64,000 nt of DNA, from NCBI GenBank assembly GCA_951230915.1, contig OX579636.1, positions 45,635,912 through 45,699,911 of the forward strand, read 5' to 3'. Each line of letters opens with the position of its first letter. The first letter of the stretch is position 1. The notes under the pieces are model-generated. The model was not told the origin of the DNA and did no database searches. It worked only from the letters and a program-made list of their open reading frames with translations. The DNA is from Antitrichia curtipendula (lineage: Eukaryota > Streptophyta > Bryopsida > Hypnales > Leucodontaceae). Positions 33,240-46,660 of the stretch are shown piece by piece. The position numbers were made by a program, and so were the translations under genes.

Positions 33240-34495
33240 AGTACAACTTTTTCAATCTAAAGATGAGAGACTGATGCCCTGGAGGCTTAAAAAAACAAGT
33301 CTAATAGTTCATCGCATACGTCCATTTATGTACTTTTTGTAAATCTAATTGTAAATCTAAAGGTGTAAAAAGAAGGACTACATCATGCTTTTTAACATGT
33401 TATAATGCTTTTTTGACTATCCAATGGGATGGTGACAAATTTGCCTTGAAAATCAGACTTGACATTACGGATCAGGTTATATGAAAGTAGAGTTTGGTTA
33501 TGAGTTGCTAGATTTTTTTTATTATCAAAAAGAACTTCAATGGTTGACTCAAGGTTGGATCTTGGTCAATTGTGCATGCTCAATCAAGGGTCTAAAACAA
33601 AGTGCTTTTTACATAAAAGCAACCCTATATTCTGGAAAATATCTTGTCTTTCTACATCCAGTGAGAGGTTGTCATCTATACTCAAAAGGAGTCCTTTGTG
33701 ACGTTCATATAATTATGTTTGCAACATAAAATAAAGAGGGCCATTTACCCATTGCATGTACAATAGAACATATAAAGGGCCGAGGTGAATTGACCCCTTC
33801 GCTTGTCTCCCTGGGAAAACCCTGAAATTTTTTATTTTCCATGCATGAATTTATTTTCAAATTCTAAATTCATGTTTGCAATTAGAGGCCCCAAATTAGC
33901 TAGGGGGGCTATAGAAAATAGATTTTACATTGCCCAAAATAGGGGGCTTTTTTTTATATGCACCCGTGGATGGATTTGGGTAGGACAAGTGAGGGGGGCA
34001 ATTCACCTTGGCTATATAAAGGGAGTAAAATAGAGAAATGTTAGGTCATGATGTAAGAGACAAGGTGACTACACCTATATTTGTGCAAATAAATATTTGA
34101 ATATAGTTTTTGTGTCAAAACTTTTCTTGAAAGGAAGTACAACAAAGAAGTGTTACTTGGTGACATAAGAAACAAAGAAACAATATCTAATTAATTTTGA
34201 GCAAGTATTTGAGCAAAGTTCTTGTGTCAAAAAAATTTGTTGGAAAGTGAAAGGAGTGTCCCTATTTTCTTCACATGCATTTATTATATGTTGTATTAAA
34301 ATAAACTATGAATGTTTTGAAATTACTGAATACAGCACCATAGATTCAAATGAATCAATATCTCATGGATTGTCAATATTTCATGTGCTTTTTAGTTTAT
34401 GAAAAATCATATTTTTTAATTCTTTTATTTTTTTAAAAATCCCAAATTGGATAGCACTCCCCTAAAAAAATGAGTCTACTTTTATTTGTAGATTC
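33240..34495. other. Intergenic, with a dispersed repeat block
   Basis: No gene was recognised. The block 33820-33925 (ATTAGAGGCCCCAAATTAGC) has relatives at 54820-54890 and, inverted, at 60125-60240. This marks it as part of a dispersed element of unknown type. Confidence 0.4.
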
Positions 34496-35661
34496 CATAA
34501 CATTCAAGAGCTGTGAGAGCAGCTGCCTTCCCTCTGACGGAATGATGTGGTATATTCCACACCCAACATTAGCTAATAAGCCACGCGTCAATAATGTCAG
34601 ACTTCTGCTCAGTGCCAAGGTCATGACTGCACAATCGGGTTACTTGGGTGGTAGGAGGTAGAACAAAATATACAAACAAATAATTATAGAGATAGATGGT
34701 CTGTCAAAACCCAAAGAATTCATTGAGTATTATACCAATGAAATCTAACCATTTCCCATCAATTACTTACTTTGATTTTTTTTCAGAAAAGAGAAGCTCT
34801 TTATGTACATATGGAGTGGTAGGAGGTAGAACAACCCATGTGGGAGATGTAATTTAGAGTTTGTAATTTCTCAACCGCTCATAGTTAAGTCTAAAGTAGG
34901 AATTGTGTTAAAACTATAATTTCAGACCTCATTTAGGCATAGTAAAATAACTTTTTACAAAATACTTTGAACTAAAATAAGTTGTAGAATCAAGTTAAAT
35001 TTCATCTCCAAAAATCCGTTTGAGATTTTAATTTTCCACTCAAAAGTTATAGACAAATTTCATAGAGGGGTTTGAAAGGATATTTTTTTGACATTTTCAT
35101 ACATCCTCTCTGAAATTTGTCCATAACTTTTGAGTGGAAGATCTAAATCTAAAAAAGATTTTTGGAGATGAAACTTAGCTTGATTCCACAACTATTTTTA
35201 ATTCAAAGTATTTTGAAAAAAGGTATTCCACTATGCCTAAATGAGGTCTGAAATTATAATTTTAACACAATTCTTACTTTAGACTTAACTATGAGCGGTT
35301 GAGAAATTACAAACTCTAAATTACATATCCCACATGGGTTGTTCTATCTCCTACCACCCCAAGTTTGCATAAAGAGCTTCTCTTTTCTACAGAGACAATC
35401 TAAATAAATTATTGATGACAAATGGTCAGATTTCATTGGTATAAGACTCAAAAAATTCTTTGAAATTTTACAGACCATCTATCTCTATAATTATTTGTTT
35501 GTATATTTTGTCCTAAAATTAGCCAAAAAAATAGATCGCACCATAAATGTATTGCCATTGTCTCGGTCCTGAAGCTTACATTAATAATATGTGAATGCAT
35601 TTCGTGGATGAAGACTTTAGAGAGGCAAAAGCAGCCTCTCTGAAGGCTCTTGAATGTTATG
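34496..35661. mobile_element. Foldback element, CATAACATTC family (single unit)
   Basis: Termini CATAACATTCAAGAGC (34496) and GCTCTTGAATGTTATG (ending 35661) are inverse. Between about 34664 and 35520 the sequence is one long imperfect palindrome centred near 35085, with arms of about 430 bp. Each arm contains GGTAGGAGGTAGAACAACCC and the block AGTAGGAATTGTGTTAAAA. About 1.2 kb is shared with 55249-56456. No transposase-like frame. Confidence 0.8.
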
Positions 35662-38600
35662 TTCCAGTTGGTTAGTTTTATACATACATGAGAGATTTTT
35701 TTTCCATTTCATTTCCATTTGTAAAGTGATTTATATGAAGAACTTTATTTTGAAGTCAGCTAGAATATCATTGCAAAAACAACTTGACTGTGAAGGAGGT
35801 TATTATTGAGCTTTAGATTTTTTTTTGAAATAAAGGATTTTTTTAATTTTTTTAATTTAAATAAAACATTACTTTAATCCATAAAGTACTAAAGGGACCA
35901 ATTTGAAATTTTTGAGAACTTAAATATGCTTTGTTGACTTTATAATTTGGAATTTTTAGGATGGATGTTAATCATCTTAATCTTTGTTTAAGGTCATCTT
36001 GATAATTATTGCAAAACTTAGAAAGTTTTTGTGGATTTCAATGTTAAATAGGACAGCCAAAAATATTTTATTAAAAAACATTAATTAATTTTATGGATTT
36101 TTATAGAATGACACCTACTCAAAAATATTTGAACCATTCAATTCCAAATAATGAGGTGAAAGTTATGAGGAGTTTTATTTTGTTGGCAATAGAGTTATTC
36201 GTAAAGTCATCCCTAGTTTGGTATCCAGTTTTAAACAAGCTCTTATACAAACTGGTGAAAGGAGGTAAAGCAACCCATATGGGATATGTAAATGGTTGGA
36301 GTTGTAAGTAACTTGTAAGAGCTTGGAGGAGCTCAATCTTAAAATAAACCCATATCCTTTGAGAGTTCATAAAAAACAGTGGATTTCATTATAAAAACAA
36401 CCTCTCCACCCTCCATTCTCACAAATTGTCAATGTACAAATTCTGTGACAGGAAAACTCAGGTCCAAACTTTTTTAGGCTCCATTTCGATGCGAAAGAAA
36501 GTTTGGTCCCAAGTTTTGTTTTGCTAGTGTTGATTGCGCGAGCTTTTTACTTTTTCACCTGCTTTTTTACATAAAGCAGGGGTTCAAACCCCAGTTTTAC
36601 CTCTAAACTCGGGTTTACTTTACGAATAACTCTAATGAAGGTGGAAAAAACATATAAAGTCACCTTTCAAATTCGATTTTAAAATTTTAAAATAAAAACC
36701 AAATAAAAAGGATATCAATTGTTTGCTACAACATTTTCACCATTAAAATTATTAGTTCTCATTGTATTTTATGAAAGTAATTAGCAATTTTGTTTTTTCT
36801 TTCATTCAATACCAACTTCCACTTTATAATTTTTATTAAATGAATATGAAAGTTCTTTTTTGTTATACTTTTGTATACATATTTTCAACTCATTTTTCAC
36901 CATGTTGATTAAAAGATACAAGCTATGGTACATACATTTTTTTTTTTTTTCTAAAAATGTTTAAAGATAAACTTTATCTTTTGGAAGTGGTTGTAAGAAA
37001 AGTCTACAATTTGAAGTTTAGGTACCTTGCAATTGGTAGAGATATTCATTGCAAAATCTCATAAAGATGTACTAGAACAAGTTAAATAAAGAACACTACA
37101 ATTGAATTTGTTAAAGATTAAATTTAGATGAAGATTTTAGCCTTGCTTTGGGGTTAAATATTTTGATGCAATTTTGGGCTTCTAAATATCAAAAGAAACT
37201 TGAGGGATTAACCTTTATTAGTAGAAGACATTTCATCAGATTTTTACATTAAAACATACATATCAAAATTTTAATATTTTCACATTGAGTAATATATGTC
37301 TAAAGTTTTATTTGATTTTTTTATAATTAAAATGTAAAAAATGAATTTTATAAAAAAATTTAAAGATTTAAAAAAAATCATAGTAATATTAAAATACTTA
37401 AAATAATATGAAATTAAAAAAAATACAAATAAAATTGAAAACATTCAAATGGAATAAATATTAGATTATTGGAGATACATTTTCTTAGTTAATCATGAAC
37501 TATGTAAAAATTTAGATTTTGACTTTCAAAATGCTTGTAGGGATTTCAATGTCCTTTAAGGGTTAAAGACAAGATGTGGCTTTTTGTGATGGCTATTTAA
37601 GTTGAGAAGATATAAAAACTTTGAATTCACATCAAAGTGAATTATTCACAAAAAAAAAGGTTCAAAGTTGCACATATATTGGCAATTTTTGCACCTCATT
37701 TGATTGTGGATTTTTATAAATCCTTAATCCTTGAAGCTCTAAGAATATCCTTAAAGGGACTTTTGAAGGTTTGAAAAGGTACCGCTATGACCTCAATTTT
37801 TGGCAAGATTTTTTGAATATATTTTTCAAGACAAGAAAATTGATTAACTTAGTTTAAAAGAACCTACATTTTATTTCAGTCGGTGCCTAGGAATAAAAAT
37901 TATGCCACAATAAGCCCAAAATAGGCAAGGTCGAGTAGCAATAAAAACACAAAAACTTGAATTTTTTTAAATTTATTTCTTATAGATTATATTTTTGCCT
38001 AATATGTAGAAAGATTGATTCATTTTATTTGGATAAGTGATGTGAAAGTTATGAAATTTCTTGTTTGTAGGCAATTTTTAGCATAAAATAATATATTGGA
38101 CTTGTTTATAAATTCAAAATTATTTTTCATTTTTAAAAATTGTACATGGTTTAGTTTGCTTGATAAAAAAGTCTCACCATTGGAATTAGTAAGTTTTCAG
38201 TTCTATTTTAGAGCTATCAACAATTTAGTTTTCCTTCTATCTCTTATTTGCTTTCACTTAATAATTTTTTAAAGAATGAAAATAATGGGAGGAAGGTGAA
38301 TTTTTGTTCCTAAACTTTGAACTCAATTCTTTGACATAAAAAAATATTATTTGCAATTGGTAGTACAATTTTTTTTATTTAAGAGGATTCAAAGTCTTAT
38401 AATAAGTCAATTTAGGATCAAAAGAACTTGTTTTTTAACTTTAAATACTTATATATCTTGTGATAATTGATATGGTTAAATTTTATGAAATTAAAGCATT
38501 CTCATGCTAGTACAATGTAAGATCCTATGGTTGGATATGCAAAGAAACAAATGATTAAATTTTTTGTTGTTTGTATTGAAAATGGCAATTTTGAGTGTTT

Positions 38601-41600
38601 TTTGAAGAAAAATTGGCCTTAGAACTTTAGAGGTATGGGACCAAGCATTTAAAAGTTGAATGATAAAAATGTCTAATTCACATTGAAACATGATTTCTTT
38701 TATGGGCCTCGTCAGGAGACATCAACATTCCCTTAACGGGGAACATTGGTAGATTATAAGAATATTGAAGAACGTAAATACATTTGTGCCGATCAAGCTT
38801 GATTTGCACTCAAAGGTATCTGAGGTTGTGTATCCAAGGGCGTGTCTTGTTTCACAAATTGGAACTCTGCCATGTCGATTTCGAAGACGGTTTGCATGAA
38901 TTTGTTGTGACATTGAGTGCCCAATATTGTAACTTAGCCTTGGACTTAAATGTCAATATTTAGATTACTCTTATTGTAAGTCATCCTTATTGTTCAATAA
39001 TTGAATAGAAGATAACTTAAGATTAGGATCTAAGGAAGCTTATGTTTGCTCTCATTTTAATGTGAATTATCTTGACCCAGGATCTTGACACTTGTTTACC
39101 ATAGCATATTTAAAGTCCTCAATGTAGCTAAATATTTTTTGGGGGGTATAAAGTCGAGGTGTCATGTGGTATCTTATGAGAGATATAGCTTTGTCTAGGA
39201 TGTTTCGACACAAGGCAAGAAGTGGTTGAGGATGGTGCAACCCTAGCTTTGTTTAACAGCTTAAAAAAATTGAAAAGAGGCTAGCAGAAGTTGGGGTTGC
39301 AACATGCATGGTAGGCAAATAGCTTTATATTGGCTAGTTTACCTAGCAAGGTTTTCTTCAGGACCAGTGACAATTTGGCTACAATAGCTTAGATATGGTT
39401 TGTAATAACTAATTATGAGTGAGTCTTCAAGTGCCCAAGCACAAACGAGGTGAAGTATTGTGTCTCCAAAAGAGAGAAGAAGTTTAGAGCCCATTCATTG
39501 GCTTGAGTATCATCTTCTGGATAGGAGCAAGATTAGATTATAGAAATGTTATCACCCTTGTCAAACATCGTTAGGGTTTTCTACTATAGACAAATTCATA
39601 TTTTCATCGTTGTTGTATTCAATGCCATTTAAATTTGTATGATGTAACCTTGCTTACATTTTTTTAACATTTTAAACAATAATGATCTACTGCACAAATT
39701 ATGGTTACACATGTGAGTACAACTACTTCTATATGCATTTCAATGCATAGATGTTAGGCCACAACATGATTACGTTGCAAGTTGAAACTAAATACGGAAT
39801 ACTCTCTTTTACGTATGAATAATTGCAATAACTAAAATGCAAGATGTAGCTAAACTGAAAAAAATAAGTCTATGCATTTTATTATATAACATCACTGCAC
39901 AAATTTTTGTACACTTCTAGCTCAAGTTATGAATGAGATAATTGCAACAAATAATCTTCTAATGATTGTTTGAAGAAGGCTAAAACGTACTAAATGCTAC
40001 TCATTAATGAAGATGATTTTAACATCCTCAAAGTTGGTGCCCTGTAGTATTATCATTTCTTGTACAAGTTTGATCAAACTCTACTCTAAATTTCAAGCCT
40101 AGACAAGTCCAACAATTTGTATTACAATAGGTTCAAAAGAAAATAACACTTGATAATAAATATAAAATTGACCCATGTTGCAAAGAGTGCAAAGTACTAC
40201 AGAGAATTTGATATCTATAATACTAACTATAGTGCAATAGAAAGCACGTTAACCAAAATACAAGCATAAAAGATGAAGCCCAATATTTTTTGGAAAACAA
40301 TTGTCTTTCAAGCCTACCAATTCAAAGTAATATTCAACTTATATAATGATTGATTGATGATTGAAAGGATCTATCTTTTGAACACGCACAAATTTTCATT
40401 CAAGAAATGAAGGAAACTACAATTGAATCTATACTAGAAACAACCAATACTTCAACCTCTAGCTACCTATAAGAAGATGTTGCTGAGATTCCACCCAAAA
40501 AGATTTAGACACTAGCATTCATTACAAATAGTCTAAAGATAGTCTACATTGTTGCACCTATATAGTTATTTTTAATGTTTTAGAAATAAAGACTATTAGT
40601 ATAAAAATATTAATCTTTATAATAGATCTAGTTTTCTTCAATATATAATTTTAAAGGAGATTCTCTAGGGTCCACACATCTTGTTCATCCATTCAATGTT
40701 TGTTGATTCTTTAATATATGGAGTTTAGGATTTCAAATCTCTTCTGTATAAATATTCTACAATTCAAAGAGTTCAAGTCCATTTTCACCATAATAACTAA
40801 CTATTTCAATTAGAAATATGACCCTTCAAAAATGACTTCAATAAATAAGTACAATAAAAAAATCTTAATGATATTCAATTGGAGTGCTTAATGGTTTAGA
40901 ATTTACTAGATGGTCTATTGATAAATGAACATTTGATTGGCACCATTTTTTACTTTACAACCAAAATATTTTTGTCCTTAAAGATTAAAAGAACAAAGAA
41001 TTTTATAGGATAAACAATTTAACACAAATTACATATTGATAGTTGTGACAAATACATTAACTACTATAGTAGTTACTTTTATATATTACTATATTTTTAA
41101 AGTTTGCATCAACAAGCGTCTTATTGAGATATCTACAATTGATTGGACATTTATGCTCTTGAGTTTTGTACTACAACTTGTTGCTCATCTAGATAAAATA
41201 GTACTTATTTCTATTTTATAGTTAAAAAGTCACAAATCATTCATACATTATAGCCTATCTATAACCTCTATTTATTCTATTAACGTAATTGAACCACTTT
41301 TTGTACGGAGTAACTTATATGACAATCTTGCCAATTTTCACTCAAAGTTATTTCAATTAGTGAATACCCAATTAAAAAAATAAAATTGCACTAATTTAGG
41401 ATTTATGAGAATTAGTAGTTTACCATATTTTTTTATTATTTTCTTCCTATCTGAAATAATGTGATTTTTGTTATCTATTTCCATCCTACTTTCATCCAAA
41501 TGTTCACACTAATTAGACCACATCATCCAAAACTCATTCAATTCTTGTACGAATTCAAATTTCAATGATGGTTCTAAGAGTTCCACCATTTTTCAGGTGT

Positions 41601-42028
41601 AATCGCGGGCAGAGGGGCAGTCATCAAAAGAAACTCAAAGGGCATTCACTGGCAGCAAGGGAGGGCGATAATCTCACAAGCTTGTCTCCGTCTCTCCTCC
41701 AAACTCTTCGCAACAAAGAATCCGCAACTCGTGAAGGAATTCCAAAGCTCTTCCTTTTTGTTTTTTGATTTGCAATCACTTGTGCAATCGATCCTTCTTC
41801 TTTTTTCAGAAGAAAATTTTCTAAGATTTTTCTATCATCGCTAGCGCCAGAGCATGCTGTGAGTTTTTTCAGTGCAATGCGTGTCCGTCGAGGAATGCGC
41901 TGATTAGATTGGGGTGCAAATACAATGCGGAGGTTTAGGTTTACGAGCTTCCGTGACGAGAGAAGAGCTTACCGCGCCTTTTTCTTTTACGTCTGGGCTG
42001 CATGGAATACACAGAAGTGCAGCAATCG
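35662..42028. other. Repeat-derived AT-rich desert
   Basis: No gene was found in over 6 kb. TTAA-family-like pieces include a right terminus, CCTTTAAGGGTTAA, ending at 37566, and internal family blocks at 38470-38640 (AAGATCCTATGGTTG). A separate repeat at 36228-36430 matches 48750-48905. From about 41570 the GC content rises, which probably marks the promoter of the zinc-ribbon gene. Confidence 0.45.
36228..36430. repeat. Dispersed repeat, copy 1 (partner 48750-48905)
   Basis: GGAGGTAAAGCAACCCATATGGGATATG is followed by GGAGCTCAATCTT and AAAACAACCTCTCCACCCT, the same order as at 48750-48905. The first block also resembles the arm start of the foldback elements (GGAGGTAGAACAACCCATGT), so the two families are probably related. 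Confidence 0.6.
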
Positions 42029-42431
42029 AATCCAATTTTTTTGACTTTTAGGTTTCACGGCACCTAGGTTTTTGTCTGTGTCGTGGTGATTTTCTGTTCG
42101 CGCGAAACTCAACTCGAGTGTCGACGTTGTTATGTGGTGCAGTGTGAGAAACCCTAGAAAAGATGACGAATTGAATTTTCTGTGACCTTTTGGTTTGTGT
42201 TAGCTAGGGTTTTGTCAATGTCGTGTGATTGTGTGTTCGAACGAAGCTCACCGCGAGTGTTGACGCTGTTTTGTAGTCTCGTATGAGAACCCCTAGATGA
42301 GAGCATGATTTGAATTTTTTTGACCTTTTGGTTTTATGATAACTAGGTTTTCGTCAATGTCGTGTGATTTTCTGTTCGGGCGAAGCTCATCTCGAGTGTT
42401 GATGTTGTTAGTTTGATAAACCGTAGAAAAG
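42029..42431 (+). repeat. Three tandem ~140-bp units forming the gene leader
   Basis: Units start near 42029, 42173 and 42312. Each carries a TTTTTGACCTTTTGG-like opening, then GTGTCGTGGTGATTTTCTGTTCG or a close variant, then CTCGAGTGTTGA, and ends AGAAAAGATGA or similar. The ATG ending unit 1 (42163) reads ATG ACG AAT TGA and that ending unit 2 (42297) reads ATG AGA GCA TGA, both four-codon upstream frames. The ATG at the same place in unit 3 is the main start at 42432. Confidence 0.75.
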
Positions 42432-45400
42432 ATGAAGTTGGCCCCTCAGGGTCACTATAACCTGAACGGGGGTTCCTTAGTAGGGAGCACTCTTCACGAT
42501 TTGAACACGATTGATTCCCGGAACCCGGAGATTGATGGGATAACCGACACGGACAGGGATGCGCCTACAGGTGATGAACTGGACAACGACGAGGATTCGA
42601 CTTCCGGCGGGGTATGTCATTGTAAATTGAAGTTCATGTCAAGCCATAAGTCTGCTTTTGTTTTATGTGTTCATAGTGATTGTATTCCTGAGTGAGCTAC
42701 TGGATCAGTTTTCGATGATTATTAATGTTTGTCGAATCAACAGGACTGTGGACCGCAGGAATATGGCAATCTTGCGTTGCAAAGAGTCGACGGGCAGAAT
42801 CCGGAGCAAACCATGTCTATGGACAGCGAGGGATCGCGTTCACCTTATGGCGTGCTCACTTTGAACGGTGTGCTATCTCCCTTCATCGATGTTCTTCGCA
42901 ATGCTGTATACTGTATTGTCAATTTCTGGTATTCTAATGTGGATCGTGTAAGTGTAGTTCTGAGCTTTTGAAGCGTAGTTTTTTTCTACTGAGATTGAAA
43001 TTGTTCTTCAATTCATAGTTGTGTGAATCTGGAAATTTTCACCTTTAGACTCACCCTCTCTGACCCAGGGTTAGCAAACCCCTTTGCCCAAGTCTACTGC
43101 GTTAGGGATATTGTTGTCTTTAGGATATTCTTGCCCCTTCGTGTATCTTTACCAAATGAATTAGTTAATGAGGGGCTGACGTAATAATGGTTTAGGGTGA
43201 CGGACCAGATCTTCATTTTTGTTAACTCGTTTCACTGCTGGTGGCAGATGTCATCCCTATCGAATCAACAAGAGCTCGGTTCTTGCAGCTGATTATTGAC
43301 TACTTCATCACTTATCATGTCGTGGCGGCTGCGGAGGCACCTGAAGGGAACTCCTACAGTCCAAACGGGAAGGATAAATCAAAGAAGCGCAAGTCAAGGG
43401 ATGCTCAATATGAAGGGGATTCTCGGTACTTGCTACCTTTGACCTTTGTGGCTAATCTGTATGAAACACTTATTCGCGAAATAAATCTGCGATTGGCAAC
43501 CGTTGAGGGTCTTCAGGAGAAAACCTTTGGAGTGGCTCTTGAAGCGGCCGGTGGATTGTACAGAAGACTCGTGAAGAAGTTCCCCAAATCAGGTGAGCAG
43601 TTCGGGACCGATTGAATGTAAAGAGAGACTTGCCTCTTACTAGTATCATCTATATGTAGTGTGGAGTCTTCGAAATCTGTTAACTTAAACTTTAATTGCG
43701 AAGGATGCTCGGGTCTCAAACTGGGAAATTATTCGAAGAGTTATGTCTTACCTTGTTGACAAATGAAAAACGGCATATTCTTTACTCTCTCTTTGAGTCT
43801 AGATTTTAAGGTCTCATTGATGACTGTCATCCGAAAAAGACCCAATGTTGCCCCTGTTGACGCAGTAGCTTGCCTCTGCTTTGGGGACTGCCGCTGCCGT
43901 GACGCTAGTGCTATGCAAATTATATTTTAGTGTGAGGGTCTACAAAGTCATCATGACAACCTGAGACTGTCGCAGTCTTAAGACCATCTCAATCCTCTCG
44001 TGCCTCTAGCAGCCTTAGGAAGGTTTCATTCATTGGGAGTAGAATCTTCTTAGAGTGAAGCATCCTTGTCGTGCAGAGGTGCCTGTGTATTGGCGATCGC
44101 ACACTGTATCATACATCCTTGATCTTACACTTGTTCTCTAATTTTACCCTCTATGATTCAGAGTCCGAGGAGTCAGTGCAGGCACCGAATTGCTTCCCCA
44201 CATCCCCAAACACATGTAGAGTTGGAAATGGTGCCTTCGGTATGGTTTTCCACTCTACTCTCTGGTTAGCCGTAGCTTTCTTGGAATTACCTGGTGTCTA
44301 CAACCACGATGTCCTGAAACTGGTTAGTATTACGGGTTTTGGATTGACCGTTTTGGGTTAGGAAGTTCACTTGGAAATCTTGGACCTAAAACGTTTCATT
44401 CAAATAATAACATTGTATTTGGACATAACTGCAGGAGGCAATACGACTTTTAAGAGGCGGGAAATGGCATCAGCATTGGAGGCCCGCACAAAATTTCCTC
44501 AGTTAGTTACGGGCGAGGAGAAGCGTGTTCGTTTTGTTGTTGTGCATGGCTTGGAGCTTGTGGAGCGGCCTAATTTATCTCCAGAAGATGCTGAGTGGTT
44601 AGTGTTCCGTATCCAACTGCAAATTCATTGTATGAGATGCTATGAACTGTATACGTTCATGGTTCTTATTCTTCATTTAATAGCCTGTGTTACTATAGTT
44701 GTTCCCTGTTTCTCATTGTCACGTTAATCAGGTGTTTCGCTATCACTGAATACTTCAAAGTGGAATGGCTGCAGGTTCAAGAGACTAACAGGAAGACATG
44801 AAGCACAAATTTATGAGTCAGACTACAAGTTTTTTGCGGCTAGGGTGAAGCATCGTCGCCCCCCTCAACATACTTTGTCCTCAATGACAATGCTACAGGT
44901 ATCCTCAAATATGAAATAGTCTGTGTTTCGTTGACTTACATTTACTTTTATAAGCTTCTGCTATCTGTTTGAGCCTTGTTCTCTTCCTAGAACGACAAAG
45001 ATTTGCAAGGAATTTCTGGTGTTATATTTTATTGTTGCTGTTGTTCAGGTTCAAGGTTTGATTGGATGGTTTCATATTTACTTGAAATGTTTAGTATCCT
45101 TACTATGAATCGGTACTGGGTATTCTTTGCAGCCTTATCCAGGAAGTGAGCCTCCGGCAAGTTTGTCTCCTCCCCAACTACGCCAGCAGGTAACTTAAGT
45201 ATATACTTGATGCAGCCAGTATTGACGTGGCTGCGTGAACCTTTGTAACGTTGGTTGCAAGGAGGGTTCAAATCCTCTTTTTCAAATTTTGAGAGCAACG
45301 TTGAGCTGCTTTCAAGTTATTATTTTTCCCTTGTAGTTAAAATGAAATTCTTCTCTTATAATCTTCGATTGCTGCCAGGCCTTTGACACACAGGGGATGG

Positions 45401-46660
45401 AATGCCAGTCCTATGCAACTAGAGATCCCGGGGTTTTACCGCCACATATGGTGAGTGCATTACCATTCGCCTTGCATGTTCTACAGCATTTGTATTCGGG
45501 AGTTGAGAAGAGTGCCAGAGTTAAAGGTTGCTTTTAAGATTCTTTGCAGTGTGGAAGGTCAAAGACTTGTTACGATCTGGCTTATCGTCCAGTCATTTGA
45601 AGCCAAGTGACTTATTGTACCTATCATTTTCTCTGTAGTAACACTCTTATTGAAGTTTATTTTTTGAGAAGAGAAGCGTATGATTGACTTAATATCTGTC
45701 AATACAGCTTCAGCATCAACATCAGCACCATCAGCAACAGCAACAACACTCACCGCATGTGCAGCATCTACATGTACAGCATCCAGGACATGCACCTCCG
45801 CATATGACACGTGAGATGGATGCAGCAGGAATGCACGGCTCTATAGTTGTTCCGGTGGGTTTGAACTATTTTTCCTTCCTATCAATTGACTTGTTCTTAA
45901 CTAAATTCGACCCTGCGCATTAACCAAGTCACGGCAGTTAGGTGTTCTCGGGGTGTTAAAAAAGGTCCATTAGCTACACTAATTTATCCTATTAGTGAGG
46001 GTGCAAAATTATTGTCACTACCCAGTTTTTTTTGTGGAACTAGTACAATGCAGCAATATTTCGACATGTACTAATTTGGAAGTAACTGAAAACAGTGTAA
46101 ATTATTTTGGTACATTAGTGTCACACGCACTAATAGGATAAGCAGAGTATTTGGAATACTTACCTATTGTGGGCAAGCACTTGCGAGGTAACTAATTGCT
46201 GCTACTTGCTTGGTGCGGGTGGTTTTAGCAGTTTAACCCATTGGTATAGCTACAATTAGTTTACTTGTGAAAAATTGGCGAGTTAAGTAACCTCGTGGAA
46301 ACGAATGTGACTTCACTGCAAATTAGTTAGCGGGGGTTGGCACGATTGTGCAGATTGACACAACTTGGGCAGTGCAGGCATTTAGTAACTAAGTCCAGTT
46401 AGCTGATTGGGGCTGTTCGGTTGATGCGGGTGGTTTGCAACGCTTTTATATCTTTGATCGTTATTTCAATTAATATCTGGAAGAGCAGCTGATTGATCTT
46501 TTTCTCATCTTTTCTAGAGCTATGTTCTGACGCTTTTATTATGCTCCAGCATCAACCAACAGGTCCCTCAAAGTATTGCGACGAGTGCGGTTCAGCATAT
46601 ATTCGAGAAACGTCCAAGTTCTGCTCAGAGTGTGGGACCAAGAGACTTGGTGTGATGTAG
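42432..46660 (+). CDS. Uncharacterised plant protein with C-terminal zinc ribbon
   Basis: Nine exons: 42432-42611, 42744-42867, 43248-43592, 44435-44597, 44775-44898, 45133-45189, 45379-45450, 45708-45854, 46550-46660. All phases agree, giving 440 aa. An acidic leader (DGITDTDRDAPTGDELDNDE) precedes an alpha-helical region starting IESTRARFLQLIIDYFITYH (about 105-215) with a KDKSKKRKSRD basic patch. Next comes RVRFVVVHGLELVERPNLSP and WFKRLTGRHEAQIYESDYKF. A His/Gln-rich segment encoded by exon 8 follows, then a zinc ribbon: C414-x2-C417 and C429-x2-C432, within YCDECGSAYIRETSKFCSEC. Land-plant homologues probably exist, but I cannot name one. The ribbon suggests binding to nucleic acid or protein. 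Intron 8 carries an inverted repeat. Confidence 0.85.
45986..46141. repeat. Inverted repeat in intron 8 of the zinc-ribbon gene
   Basis: TTATCCTATTAGTG near 45986 recurs inverted as CACTAATAGGATAA near 46127. Duplicated GATGCGGGTGG-type motifs lie further right at about 46210 and 46420. Probably the core of a decayed MITE of 400-500 bp. Confidence 0.4.

Noticed and set aside
36560..36600. tRNA-like T-arm (GGGGTTCAAACCCC)
   Set aside because: No anticodon arm, D arm or acceptor stem can be built around it.
45240..45290. tRNA-like GGTTCAAATCC motif
   Set aside because: It lies in an intron of the zinc-ribbon gene, and no cloverleaf forms.
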